Shown here one piece after another: positions 24,371 to 33,722 of a stretch of 64,000 bases of DNA. The notes beneath the pieces were generated by a model. The model saw only the letters and a list, made by a program, of their open reading frames with translations. It was not told the origin of the DNA and ran no database searches. This DNA comes from Mucilaginibacter sp. OK268 (GTDB taxonomy: Bacteria; Bacteroidota; Bacteroidia; Sphingobacteriales; Sphingobacteriaceae): contig NZ_FNJV01000011.1 in the NCBI RefSeq assembly GCF_900103125.1, forward strand, positions 62,001-126,000, given 5' to 3'. The stretch's first letter is position 1. The number at the start of each line of letters is the position of its first letter. The translations under genes were made by a program, and so were the position numbers.

Positions 24371-25852
24371 ATGAGCAAATCAACCGACGAACTTTTTAAA
24401 AATGTTATATCGCACGCCAAAGAATATGGCTTTGTTTTTCCTTCAAGTGAGATTTATGATGGCCTGAGCGCTGTTTACGATTACGGGCAGTTTGGCGCCG
24501 AATTGAAGAACAACATCAAAACCTACTGGTGGAAAGCTATGGTGCAGATGCATGATAACATTGTGGGTATTGATTCGGCCATATTTATGCACCCTAAAAT
24601 ATGGAAAGCCAGCGGGCACGTTGATGGTTTCAGCGACCCGATGATCGACAATAAAGATTCAAAAAAACGCTACCGTGCAGATCAGCTGCTGGAAGATAAA
24701 ATAGACCGTTACGATAAGGATGGCAAAACCGACAAAGCTGAACAATTACAGCATGATATGGATGAGGCTCTTAAAAATGAAGACCTGCCACGCCTGAAAG
24801 AGCTGATCATTGAGCACGAAATTGCCTGCCCTGTAAGTGGTACCCGCAACTGGACCGATGTTCGTCAGTTTAACCTGATGTTCAGTACCCAGATGGGTGC
24901 CGTTGCTGATGATGCCGATGTGGTTTATCTGCGTCCGGAAACCGCTCAGGGTATATTTGTAAACTACCTGAACGTACAAAAATCAGGCAGAATGAAGATC
25001 CCTTTTGGTATAGCTCAAATTGGTAAAGCTTTCCGTAACGAGGTGATCGCCCGTCAGTTCATTATCCGTATGCGCGAGTTTGAGCAAATGGAAATGCAAT
25101 ACTTTGTACGTCCTGGTACTCAAAAAGAATGGTTTAACCAGTGGAAAGAAGCCCGTCTGAAATGGCACCTTGCCCTGGGTACCGATGCCGCTAAATACCG
25201 TTACCATGAACATACCAAATTAGCGCACTACGCCGATGCGGCTTATGATATTGAGTTTGAATTCCCATTTGGCTTTAAAGAAGTGGAAGGAATCCATAGC
25301 CGTACCAACTTTGACCTGAGCCAACATGAAAAGTTCTCCGGTAAAAAGATGCAGTATTTTGATCCTGAGCTTGATCCGGAGACCGGTAAACCGTATGGTA
25401 ACTATGTGCCTTATGTAATTGAAACCTCTATTGGTTTAGACAGGATGTTCTTGCTTACAATGATCAACGCTTACGAAGAAGAAGATCTGAGCACCGAAGA
25501 AAAACAGGATAGCCGTACCGTACTGCACCTGCACCCTTGCCTTGCCCCGGTTAAAGCCGCCATTTTCCCACTGACCAAGAAAGATGGTCTGCCGGAAAAA
25601 GCCCGCGAGATCATGGATAAACTAAAGATCGACTTCAACATACAATACGAGGAAAAAGACGCCATTGGCAAACGTTATCGTCGCCAGGACGCTATTGGTA
25701 CTCCTTTCTGTATTACGGTTGACCATCAAACCCTGGAAGACAACACCGTTACCATCCGCCACCGCGACAGTATGGAACAAGAACGCGTACCTGCTGACCA
25801 GCTCGATAAGATCATCGGCGATCGGGTTAGCTGGAGAAACTTATTAAAATAA
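24371..25852 (+). CDS. glyS: Glycine--tRNA ligase (single-chain, alpha2 type)
   Basis: 493 aa, the eukaryote/archaea-like single-chain class II enzyme, not the two-subunit E. coli type. Visible motifs: YGQFGAELKNNIKTYWW, the substrate loop LRPETAQGIFVNYLNVQKSG, motif 2 QIGKAFRNEVIARQFIIRMR, EFEQMEMQYFV and motif 3 ETSIGLDRMFLLTM. The C-terminal anticodon-binding domain starts near 390 (LHPCLAPVKAAIFPLTKKDG). Monocistronic with its own terminator. Confidence 0.97.
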   Translation: MSKSTDELFKNVISHAKEYGFVFPSSEIYDGLSAVYDYGQFGAELKNNIKTYWWKAMVQMHDNIVGIDSAIFMHPKIWKASGHVDGFSDPMIDNKDSKKRYRADQLLEDKIDRYDKDGKTDKAEQLQHDMDEALKNEDLPRLKELIIEHEIACPVSGTRNWTDVRQFNLMFSTQMGAVADDADVVYLRPETAQGIFVNYLNVQKSGRMKIPFGIAQIGKAFRNEVIARQFIIRMREFEQMEMQYFVRPGTQKEWFNQWKEARLKWHLALGTDAAKYRYHEHTKLAHYADAAYDIEFEFPFGFKEVEGIHSRTNFDLSQHEKFSGKKMQYFDPELDPETGKPYGNYVPYVIETSIGLDRMFLLTMINAYEEEDLSTEEKQDSRTVLHLHPCLAPVKAAIFPLTKKDGLPEKAREIMDKLKIDFNIQYEEKDAIGKRYRRQDAIGTPFCITVDHQTLEDNTVTIRHRDSMEQERVPADQLDKIIGDRVSWRNLLK

Positions 25853-25877
25853 GATAATTTATTTTATCAAAATACGC

Positions 25878-25909
25878 AACAAAGGCCGCCCTCTAAGCGG
25901 CCTTTGTTG
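25878..25909 (+). terminator. Terminator of glyS
   Basis: Stem CAACAAAGGCCGC / GCGGCCTTTGTTG around CCTCTAA, about 25 bp past the stop, followed by GGTTTT. Confidence 0.88.
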
Positions 25910-26229
25910 GTTTTAATAAAGCGCTGTTATGTATTACAAACCAGCCCCGATCCTTCATTCTTCCATAGAGTTAGTTACGATAATCATACTCCTTGTTTAT
26001 TTAATAATTCTATACCTATTAATATACATCCCGATGCTTATTAATATACATATTAAATTAAAGACATTTCAGTATTAAAGACCTAAGATCACCGTATAAC
26101 CGCTTTATTATCAATATATTTCAATTTTACATAGGGTATTTTCACGTTTCAATATTTCCAATGGCACAGCTATTGTTAATAATTTCTTATTAAAATAAAC
26201 CTGAAGTTAAAAATTTAAAAAAACACACT
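25910..26229. other. AT-rich non-coding gap upstream of the beta-barrel gene
   Basis: About 320 bp with no gene or clear repeat. It contains AT-rich runs with ATTAATATACAT repeated twice (about 26017-26051) and presumably the promoter of the gene at 26230. No exact -7 box seen. Confidence 0.5.
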
Positions 26230-26811
26230 ATGAAAAAGTTTACATTTTTAGCCATATTGGCATTTATCGGATTCGCCTTCACAGCAAGCGCGCAAATACA
26301 GAAAGGCAACGTTTTAATGGGTGGCGATATTGGCAACCTATCATTAGGTTTAAACAGTCCCAGCACTTTCACAGCAGACATTACCCCCAAAGCTGCCTGG
26401 TTTATTAAGGACAATGTGGCATTGGGTGCTTACGGTCGTTTTGGCATCTCAACAGAAAAAGGAACGGGTAGCGATGTCCGTTATGGCATAGGTGCACTGG
26501 GCCGTTATTATACCGGTTCGGATGTTGAGGTGTTAAAACATGGTCGTATTTTCGGTGAGGCCAATGTTGGTCTCGGTGGTCAGAACCTGCGCGGTCCCGG
26601 TGGATCAACAAATGGTTTAGAATTGGGCTTTGGCCCGGGTTTCGCCTACTTTATTACACCAAGCATTGGCTTAGAAACTTTATTAAAATATAATGGTGTT
26701 GTTGGTTTCGGAAGTTCTGCTTATCAACATAGCTTAACCTTAAATTTTGGTTTCCAGATCTATTTGCCAGGTCAAAGTACCCTGAACAAAGTAAAAAGAG
26801 ACGTGAAATAA
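26230..26811 (+). CDS. Outer-membrane beta-barrel protein
   Basis: 193 aa. Signal peptide MKKFTFLAILAFIGFAFTASA, then glycine-rich beta-strands (VLMGGDIGNLSLGLN, VALGAYGRFGIST, LELGFGPGFAYFITPSIGLE, HSLTLNFGFQIYLPG). An OmpA/OmpW-like small barrel, but not an obvious copy of the three at 20-22 kb; the terminal Phe lies a few residues before a basic tail (KVKRDVK). Followed by a family D element before its terminator. Confidence 0.8.
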   Translation: MKKFTFLAILAFIGFAFTASAQIQKGNVLMGGDIGNLSLGLNSPSTFTADITPKAAWFIKDNVALGAYGRFGISTEKGTGSDVRYGIGALGRYYTGSDVEVLKHGRIFGEANVGLGGQNLRGPGGSTNGLELGFGPGFAYFITPSIGLETLLKYNGVVGFGSSAYQHSLTLNFGFQIYLPGQSTLNKVKRDVK

Positions 26812-26823
26812 GCTTCAAACATC

Positions 26824-27037
26824 TTTAGAAGCTGTTTAAAACCGAAGATTATTCATTACCGTTGACTAAAGTCAACGGTAAAAGAAAGTATTAAGGCGGT
26901 CTTCAGCCCAATTATCTAAGCGGTATTTTGGCTAAAGCCCCTTGTTTTTCAGCCATTATTCCGTTGACTAAAGTCAACGGCAATGATTTTTACATCATAC
27001 ATAAATAACCTAAATCAAATTTAGACAGCTTCTTATA
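26824..27037 (+). mobile_element. Family D MITE-like element, copy 2
   Basis: Left terminal repeat TTAGAAGCTGTTTAAA (about 26825) and right TTTAGACAGCTTCTTA (to about 27036) are inverse with one mismatch. Inside: CCGTTGACT/AGTCAACGG palindromes at about 26861-26880 and 26961-26980, CTTCAGCCC and GGCTAAAGCC between. Same order as copy 1 (19794-20001) when both are read from their beta-barrel gene. No coding capacity. Confidence 0.8.
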
Positions 27038-27072
27038 AAAAAAGCCAGGCGGATATGCCTGGCTTTTTTTAT
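27038..27072. terminator. Bidirectional terminator between the beta-barrel gene and the M16 operon
   Basis: AAAAAAAGCCAGGC / GCCTGGCTTTTTTT around GGATAT. It serves the convergent genes on both sides. Confidence 0.88.
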
Positions 27073-27086
27073 TTTGTGTATATCGG

Positions 27087-28424
27087 TTAGTGACTTACCG
27101 GATTATCACCTTTATTTAAGGTACCATTGATATATAATACCTGGTTCACTTTTTTAGGATCGCCCTGGTAAACCCAAACAATGTTATTGATGTATTTGCG
27201 GAAAGCATCGCTTACCTCTTCTGGGGTTAATTTTTTAACATCATCAACCAGGGTTAACGAGCGTTTCCAGTTGTTGAACAGTACTTCGTTAGAAGCCATA
27301 GAAAACGCCTGCGCGCTGTTGGTTTCGTTTTTATAATAAAAACCGGTTAAATAGGTTACTTTCATGTTAGCAACTTCTTCTGGTTTAAAACCTTCTGTTT
27401 TTATTTTATCAACCAGTTTATCAAACACGGCTATGTATTTATCAGGCTGAGTTGTTGATACGGAGAACCTGGCGGTAGATGTTTGCCCAACGCTAAACCA
27501 GGCCTGTGGCGCGTATGATAAACCATTGTTGGTACGCACATCTAAAAAATGACGATTAGCAAATATCCTCATGGCCACATTAAACGCATCAAAATCAGGA
27601 GTACCGGGCTGCGGACCGCTGGTAATACCTTCTACATAGTTGGTTGCCAGATCGCGTGATTCAGCGTTAAATGAGTTTTTGTAAACACGGAAGAATGATT
27701 TTTTGAATTCAAACGGAGTGCCTTGTTTTATACCGTTAAGCATGGCCTTCACTTTTGATTCAATAACGGCCTTATCCAGGTCGGCTACAACCACAATAAC
27801 CAGGCGCGACCGGGTCAGTATCGACTGATAATAAGTCTTGGTTTCTTCGGGAGTTAATTTAGATACGATATCTACTGTACCATTAGGATCTTTGGCATAA
27901 TCACGATTAGCAAATGCCGTTTTATTGGCTAATTTATCGATCGCGTTATCAGGCTGCGAGTCGGCCTGTTTAATGTTGTTGATCGCATCCTGTTTGATGC
28001 GCGCAAACTCTTTGGCATCAAAACGAGGTTGTGTTAACGCTTCAACATACAAAGGCCAAACTATATCAAAATCAGTCTTGATGCAGTTCATCCGCATGAT
28101 TGAGTAGTTTTTGTTACTACTACCATCAACCGTAGCGCTCACTTTATCCAACTGATCTTTAAAAGCATTTTTATCGTGCTTTACGGTTCCGCATTCTGTA
28201 AGCGCAGACATGGCCATGGCTTCAATACCCATCTTATCGGCTTTGTAATTCTGTACGCCACCTTTTATAATCGTTTGTATCTCTACAATATCGTTACCGC
28301 TTGGCTGCACAATCACCTTTACACCATCAACCGTGGTTTCGTAAGCTTTATTTTGTGCCTGTACTGTTTTTATATTTCCTATCGCCGCTGCAATCAGCAG
28401 GGTGAACACATATTTCTTCATCAT
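27087..28424 (-). CDS. M16-family peptidase, inactive-type partner subunit
   Basis: 445 aa. Signal peptide ending near NIKTVQAQ. The M16 fold is clear (DKMGIEAMAMSALTECGTVK; VVVVADLDKAVIESKVKAML; LSYAPQAWFSVGQTSTARFS), but where the zinc motif HxxEH should be the sequence reads SALTEC, so it cannot bind the catalytic zinc. The upstream gene at 28439 has an intact motif. In M16B peptidases an active and an inactive subunit form a heterodimer; that arrangement is inferred. Gap 14 bp, same operon. Confidence 0.88.
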   Translation of the reverse strand: MMKKYVFTLLIAAAIGNIKTVQAQNKAYETTVDGVKVIVQPSGNDIVEIQTIIKGGVQNYKADKMGIEAMAMSALTECGTVKHDKNAFKDQLDKVSATVDGSSNKNYSIMRMNCIKTDFDIVWPLYVEALTQPRFDAKEFARIKQDAINNIKQADSQPDNAIDKLANKTAFANRDYAKDPNGTVDIVSKLTPEETKTYYQSILTRSRLVIVVVADLDKAVIESKVKAMLNGIKQGTPFEFKKSFFRVYKNSFNAESRDLATNYVEGITSGPQPGTPDFDAFNVAMRIFANRHFLDVRTNNGLSYAPQAWFSVGQTSTARFSVSTTQPDKYIAVFDKLVDKIKTEGFKPEEVANMKVTYLTGFYYKNETNSAQAFSMASNEVLFNNWKRSLTLVDDVKKLTPEEVSDAFRKYINNIVWVYQGDPKKVNQVLYINGTLNKGDNPVSH

Positions 28425-28438
28425 GATAAGATTTAATT

Positions 28439-29818
28439 TTACTTAGCTACAAAAAATGAAGCTACATTTTGTTGTTTACTTAACTCTGGTGCTATGATAA
28501 TACCGGCTGCGTATGGCTTACCCGATATATAGGTGCTCACATATTTTTGTATATCGGCACGGCTCACTTTCTGGTAATTGTTGTCCAGATCGGTATAATA
28601 AGCAAGCGAGGTGCTACACCACTGGTAACTTAGCTGACTCGGCAGCGTAGATGGTTTTTCCTTCCGGTGAACGCTGTTTCTCAATAAAATGGCTTTGGCA
28701 TCATTTAACTGCTCGTCGGTAAAATAATCTGATTTTACCCACTGGTTAACCTGGTTAAGCAGTTCATCATAGCACTCTTTTAATTTACCAGGATTGGGCA
28801 CCACAAAAATATCAATAGGGCCCACAAAGCGGCTGGTAGTATAACCCAAAGAAGCTGAACTGGCCAGCCCTTTATCGATCAGCGATTGTTGAAATTTGGA
28901 TGAGTTTAAACCAACAATTGTCGAAAACACATCGGCAGCAACTGTTGAAGCAGAATCGGTTAAGTAAGCCGGCCCCTGCCATGAAAGTTGCATATAAGGT
29001 GTTTGCGCGATAGTACTTTCTTTAATAAAATACTCGCTTTTGGTTAATGGTTTAAATGGAGGGATAGGATATTTTTCATGCGGATTAAAGCCACTGCTGG
29101 CCCAATCGCCAAATATACTTTCGGCCAGGGCAAACGCGGCGTCATGTTTTACATCGCCACAAATGGTCACCAGGCTGTTATTGGGGAAGTAATATTTGTC
29201 TTTGATCACCATCATCTTCTCTGGCGTGGCAGTATTGATCACTTCGTGGATACCGATAGGATTTTTACGGGTGATCAGATCGCCCCAAAGCTTTTGCTGA
29301 ATACCAAACCAAAGCTGGAAACCCGGATCGCTCTCGGCCCGCTGAAATTCGCCGTCAACAACAGGACGTTCTTTTTTCATATCCTCTTCGCGGTATATCG
29401 GGAAACGAATAGCTGCATTCATGAATTTCAAACCGGCTTTAAGGCTATCGCGGTCAAATGTAAAGAAGTAATTAACCCGTTCCACATCCGTAGTACCATT
29501 CCAGATGGCGCCCAGTTCCTGCGTACGTTTTAAGAAAGCTTCCTGATTTGGATAATCCTTGTTGGCCTTAAAAAACATGTGCTCAAAAAGGTGCGATAAA
29601 CCGCTAAATTCGGGCCCTTCGGTGTAAGCTCCGTTTTTTACAGCAATTTCAATGGTGGCCAGTGGCACCTTGCTGTTTTCAATAACTACTACTTCCAATC
29701 CGTTTGGAAGCTTTTTCCAGAAATAACCTTCCGGTAATCGGGGTTGCGCAATCGCGCAGCAAACGCTAAAAACCCCAGCAACAATTAGTGCTAAAATTTT
29801 GGTAAAGTTTCGGGTCAT
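28439..29818 (-). CDS. M16-family zinc peptidase, catalytic subunit
   Basis: 459 aa. Signal peptide (ILALIVAGVFSVCCAIAQ), then the inverted zinc motif HLFEH at residues 76-80 (FSGLSHLFEHMFFKANKD) with a downstream acidic ligand region (VVDGEFQRAESDPG). Periplasmic or envelope metallopeptidase related to the mitochondrial-processing-peptidase and PqqL groups. First gene of a two-gene operon with the inactive partner at 27087. Substrate unknown. Confidence 0.92.
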   Translation of the reverse strand: MTRNFTKILALIVAGVFSVCCAIAQPRLPEGYFWKKLPNGLEVVVIENSKVPLATIEIAVKNGAYTEGPEFSGLSHLFEHMFFKANKDYPNQEAFLKRTQELGAIWNGTTDVERVNYFFTFDRDSLKAGLKFMNAAIRFPIYREEDMKKERPVVDGEFQRAESDPGFQLWFGIQQKLWGDLITRKNPIGIHEVINTATPEKMMVIKDKYYFPNNSLVTICGDVKHDAAFALAESIFGDWASSGFNPHEKYPIPPFKPLTKSEYFIKESTIAQTPYMQLSWQGPAYLTDSASTVAADVFSTIVGLNSSKFQQSLIDKGLASSASLGYTTSRFVGPIDIFVVPNPGKLKECYDELLNQVNQWVKSDYFTDEQLNDAKAILLRNSVHRKEKPSTLPSQLSYQWCSTSLAYYTDLDNNYQKVSRADIQKYVSTYISGKPYAAGIIIAPELSKQQNVASFFVAK

Positions 29819-29971
29819 ATACTATAAATATTTTATGCTCTATAAATATATTAGTATATTCTATAAAAAGTAAGGGTTTCTAATATTTAACCCATCATTT
29901 TAACTAAGCCCTTAATCTTAAGGTGATTTTCGCACATCTATTTCGCAGTTCATCTGCTTTCCGGGAGAATA

Positions 29972-30667
29972 TTAAATACCCGACTTGATACTATTGTATG
30001 GCAAACCCAGATCGTCTATGGAATATTGGGTGAGTACGCTGTCTTTTAAAGTACAATAATCGCCACGGTGGGTTACGATGAGCTTTTCGACACCATCCTT
30101 ATTTTCGCGCATAGGTACCGTTGCTGATACCACCTTCCCGGTATGATCAAATTCAATAATGTACACTTCTTTTTTGGGATCATTCACCTCGGTAAAAGGG
30201 ACTATGAGTGTTTGATTATTATCGTCGATAAACTTTCCCAGGATATTTTTACCCTGGATCTCTTTGGGGTCAAGCTCCAGTAAATGTTTGGCTTCCTGGG
30301 CGGATAAACCTTTGATATTTAAGCGAATCACGGTACCATCCGGATCTTTCAGGGTATCCTGCATGGTGGTTACAGAAGCGCCGGGGTATTTGGCGATAGC
30401 ATAAAAATTATCGGGGCCAGTATTTTTATCATTATGCCCGGGCAGTATATAGCAAAGCTGCAAATTGTTTAATGCCGAACTATCCGCTTTAATTTTAGCA
30501 GCAATATTGAGCAGATCGGCCTGGCTTAAACGCCCTCCAATATTAACAGTAAGTTTACTGGCCGTATCGCTTTTAACTACTCTGAATATAGTAAAATGTG
30601 GTACATCTCTTTTTTTACAGCCAAAAGCAGCCAAAACGATTATTAAGCAAAGCAGGGTATTTTTCAT
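29972..30667 (-). CDS. Lipoprotein of unknown function
   Basis: 231 aa from MKNTLLCLIIVLAAFGCKKR; the lipobox is AAFGC. The longer frame upstream adds a low-complexity charged stretch (from a GTTGATT-type repeat) and is rejected. No domain recognised. Visible segments: SKLTVNIGGRLSQADLLNIA (a possible surface or lipid-binding strand-helix), TMQDTLKDPDGTVIRLNIKG and FTEVNDPKKEVYIIEFDHTG. Monocistronic between the M16 operon and the ubiD-like gene. Confidence 0.72.
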   Translation of the reverse strand: MKNTLLCLIIVLAAFGCKKRDVPHFTIFRVVKSDTASKLTVNIGGRLSQADLLNIAAKIKADSSALNNLQLCYILPGHNDKNTGPDNFYAIAKYPGASVTTMQDTLKDPDGTVIRLNIKGLSAQEAKHLLELDPKEIQGKNILGKFIDDNNQTLIVPFTEVNDPKKEVYIIEFDHTGKVVSATVPMRENKDGVEKLIVTHRGDYCTLKDSVLTQYSIDDLGLPYNSIKSGI

Positions 30668-30784
30668 ATGGGGCAAAGTTAACCGTTGATTTTTGGGATT
30701 TCGTTGATCGCGTTGATTTTTTTCTGAACCATGATTTGAGGGATTAAAGAATTTCATGATTATCAACTGCTGATTTTTTTTCTT

Positions 30785-30836
30785 TAGTACTTGCTCTTTG
30801 CTCCAAAAATCCTTGCTCCAAAAATCCTAAATAATA
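30785..30836. repeat. Degenerate word repeats (TTGCTCCAAAAATCC type)
   Basis: CTTTGCTCCAAAAATCCTTG followed by CTCCAAAAATCCTAA. The same vocabulary appears at 40072-40188 and 59268-59432. It runs into the stop codon of the ubiD-like gene. Confidence 0.6.
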
Positions 30837-32671
30837 CCATAAAGCGCTCCGCCTTTTTCGCCCATTTTATCGACGAGCTTTTCAATTTCGGGGTCTTTCT
30901 CGAGCACAGGGGCATGATGCGGCTTGATACGGGCATCTATGATCAGCGGACCTGTACAGCCCCAGTGTTTATGTTCGGTGAAACTACCAACGCCATAAAT
31001 ATCATGCGAAGGGTTACTGCGGGTAAAAGTTACCCATACAAAATTGTTTATATTTTCGGCAGCAAAAGCGGCATCATCACAAAGCACGATCAGCGGTAGG
31101 CCATCCAGCTCTTCTTCTTCCTCTTTTAACCTGTATTCGATGATACTTACTATGTTATCAATATCTTGATGATTTACATGTTTGGGTACTTCGACCATCA
31201 ATACACCAGGCATGGCCATTTTATATTTGTTGATGGGCCTTGGCAGATCAAACCATGAGGGCAGCTCAGTCCACAGATTACGTTTGATATCCCCAGCTAC
31301 GGTGATAGCTACTTTACTGCCCGAGTTTAGTCCGCTTCCACTATAATCCAGGGTATCGATGGTGGTATGGGTATAAAAATGCAGATCGCGGCTCAGATCG
31401 ATCCGTTGCAGTATATGATTTAAAAACGCCTCGATATTATTTACATCCAATGCGGGATCATCTTCTTTAGCGGCTATCAGCAGGTATTTGGCTAAACTCA
31501 GTTGGCTTTTGCCCAGTATATGATTGGCTATGGTTAATATCTCCTGTGGTTTACGCTCTTTGATATACGGCGTATAACGCTCACTACCAATAGCAAACAA
31601 CAGCGGGTGCACACCGGCAGCATCAACGGCATTAACGGCGTGCAGACCGGGTATTTCTTTTGGTATAGCTGCACCGCTGATCTCGTGTATCAGCGCCCCA
31701 AAACTGGTATCTTCCTGTGGAGGGCGACCTACCACCGTAAACGACCATACCGCGTCCTTACGATGGTATACGTTGTGAACTTTAAGTAATGGAAATGGAT
31801 GTACCAGGCTGTAATAGCCCAGGTGATCCCCAAAAGGCCCCTCAGGCTTATTATCATGAGGCATTACTGTTCCAGTGACCACAAAATCAGCATCCGACGA
31901 AATACAGAAGCCTTCATCGTCATAAAAATAACGGAACCGGCGATTGCCCAAAGCTCCGGCGAAGGTCATTTCTGATAATCCCTCTGGCAGCGGCATCACC
32001 GCGGCTACCGGGTGCGACGGCGGGCCACCTATAAATATACTTACCTTTAAAGGCTGTCCTTTGGCGTTTGCTTTGGTTTGATGCACACCTATGCCCCGAT
32101 GGATCTGGTAATGCAAACCGATCTCCTTGTTCAGGATATAATCGTTACCGGCCAACTGTATGCGATACATACCCAAGTTGGCATTCATGATCCCTGGTTT
32201 GTCCGGGTCTTCGGTATATACCTGCGGCATGGTTACAAAGGGGCCGCCGTCCATAGGCCAGTTCACTATCTGCGGTATGTCGCTTATTTTACAGCGACCG
32301 AAATTAACAGGTGCCCCGGCGCGTTTTTTCATGGGCAGGGCCGATAAAGCGGTGAGGGCTACATTAGTATATTGAAAAGGATGTTTAATAGCTTTTAAAG
32401 GGTCGTTCTTGAGCTCAACCAGGGTTTTGATCTTATCAAGCGTATCCTTGAATATAAATTTAGAGCGCTCCAGGGTACCAAATAAGTTTGACACTGCCGG
32501 GAACTTACTGCCTTTTACCTTTTCAAACAAGATAGCCGGCCCCTGATTTTCGAATACGCGTAAATGAATAGCCGCCATCTGCAAATACGGATCAACCTCC
32601 TCTTTAATGCGCACCAGGTGACCATTTTTCTCCAGATCGGCAATACAGGCCTGTAAACTTTTGTAACCCAT
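30827..32671 (-). CDS. UbiD-family prenylated-FMN decarboxylase
   Basis: 614 aa. The N-terminal KSLQACIADLEKNGHLVRIK and GPAILFEKVKGSKFPAVSNL, the central EDPDKPGIMNANLGMYRIQL and HRGIGVHQTKANAKGQPLKV blocks, and PEGPFGDHLGYYSLVHPFPL with the conserved E/D acid residues are UbiD hallmarks. UbiD enzymes remove carboxyl groups from aromatic acids using prFMN; Bacteroidota copies are often annotated for menaquinone biosynthesis, which is plausible here but not shown. The UbiX-type flavin prenyltransferase is not in the window. Confidence 0.92.
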   Translation of the reverse strand: MGYKSLQACIADLEKNGHLVRIKEEVDPYLQMAAIHLRVFENQGPAILFEKVKGSKFPAVSNLFGTLERSKFIFKDTLDKIKTLVELKNDPLKAIKHPFQYTNVALTALSALPMKKRAGAPVNFGRCKISDIPQIVNWPMDGGPFVTMPQVYTEDPDKPGIMNANLGMYRIQLAGNDYILNKEIGLHYQIHRGIGVHQTKANAKGQPLKVSIFIGGPPSHPVAAVMPLPEGLSEMTFAGALGNRRFRYFYDDEGFCISSDADFVVTGTVMPHDNKPEGPFGDHLGYYSLVHPFPLLKVHNVYHRKDAVWSFTVVGRPPQEDTSFGALIHEISGAAIPKEIPGLHAVNAVDAAGVHPLLFAIGSERYTPYIKERKPQEILTIANHILGKSQLSLAKYLLIAAKEDDPALDVNNIEAFLNHILQRIDLSRDLHFYTHTTIDTLDYSGSGLNSGSKVAITVAGDIKRNLWTELPSWFDLPRPINKYKMAMPGVLMVEVPKHVNHQDIDNIVSIIEYRLKEEEEELDGLPLIVLCDDAAFAAENINNFVWVTFTRSNPSHDIYGVGSFTEHKHWGCTGPLIIDARIKPHHAPVLEKDPEIEKLVDKMGEKGGALYGII

Positions 32672-32848
32672 GCCACGAAAGTAGTAAATTTAGTGATTGT
32701 GACATTTGCACTTCAGTCATTTTTACTTTCAGGACATGTATTTAATGGTCAGGACATTAAGTGGTTAGTTATTTTATCTGTAGATCATATAGACATTTTT
32801 AATACCTGATGTCTTTATGATTCAATGACTTAAATGACCAAATTTTAC

Positions 32849-32856
32849 TACTTTCG
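32849..32856 (+). promoter_or_regulatory. -7 promoter box TACTTTCG of the TauE/SafE gene
   Basis: One mismatch from TAnnTTTG, 20 bp before the ATG at 32877. No clear -33 box. Confidence 0.5.
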
Positions 32857-32876
32857 CAGTTCAATTTTGGCTGCAA

Positions 32877-33716
32877 ATGATGTCGGTAATTGTATTAACG
32901 CTTATCCTTTTTATCGGCTCGTACTTTGCGGGTTTATTGGGCTCACTAACCGGTTTAGGTGGCGGGTTTGTTATTATTCCGCTGCTTACCCTGGTGCTGC
33001 ATGTTGATATCCATTACGCTATCGGGGCTTCGCTGGTATCGGTGATCGCCACTTCATCAGGTTCGGCCGCGGCTTATGTAAAAGAGGGTATCACCAACAT
33101 CAGGCTGGGCATGTTCCTGGAAATAGCCACTACAGCCGGCGCTATGGTTGGCGCGTTAATAGCGGTTTATATCCCTACAAATTTCATCGCTATCCTGTTC
33201 GGTATTATCCTCATCACATCGGCTATCATGTCCTTACGCAAAAAAGCCGAATTGATAAACCAGGAAAAAAGCCCATTGGCAGAAAAATTAAAGCTGAACA
33301 GCAGCTTCCCAACACCTAACGGCCCGGTGAACTACAGTGTAAAAAATGTGGGCGGCGGCTTTTTTATGATGGGTTTTGCCGGGATAATATCTGGTTTACT
33401 GGGTATAGGTTCCGGTGCATTAAAAGTATTGGCTATGGATACTATTATGCGGATACCCTTTAAAGTATCAACCACTACCAGTAATTTTATGATAGGCGTT
33501 ACAGCCGCCGCAAGTGCCGTTGTTTACCTGCAACGAGGATACATTGATCCGGGTTTGTCCATGCCTGTGGCGATTGGTGTGTTGCTGGGTGCTTTAAGCG
33601 GATCAAAAATATTGGTACATGCCAACTCATCGGGCTGGTTACGCTGGGTGTTCGCGGTGGTAGTAAGCTTTTTGGCAGTACAAATGATCTATAACGGGTT
33701 CATCGGGAAAATATAA
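32877..33716 (+). CDS. TauE/SafE-family sulfite or anion exporter
   Basis: 279 aa with about eight membrane segments. The duplicated family motif is seen as GSLTGLGGGFVIIPLLTLVL near the N-terminus and GIISGLLGIGSGALKVLAMD in the second half. Related proteins export sulfite, sulfoacetate or other organic anions across the inner membrane. The following DUF1634 gene overlaps its regulation, 6 bp downstream, so they form a two-gene operon. Confidence 0.9.
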   Translation: MMSVIVLTLILFIGSYFAGLLGSLTGLGGGFVIIPLLTLVLHVDIHYAIGASLVSVIATSSGSAAAYVKEGITNIRLGMFLEIATTAGAMVGALIAVYIPTNFIAILFGIILITSAIMSLRKKAELINQEKSPLAEKLKLNSSFPTPNGPVNYSVKNVGGGFFMMGFAGIISGLLGIGSGALKVLAMDTIMRIPFKVSTTTSNFMIGVTAAASAVVYLQRGYIDPGLSMPVAIGVLLGALSGSKILVHANSSGWLRWVFAVVVSFLAVQMIYNGFIGKI

Positions 33717-33722
33717 AACTAA

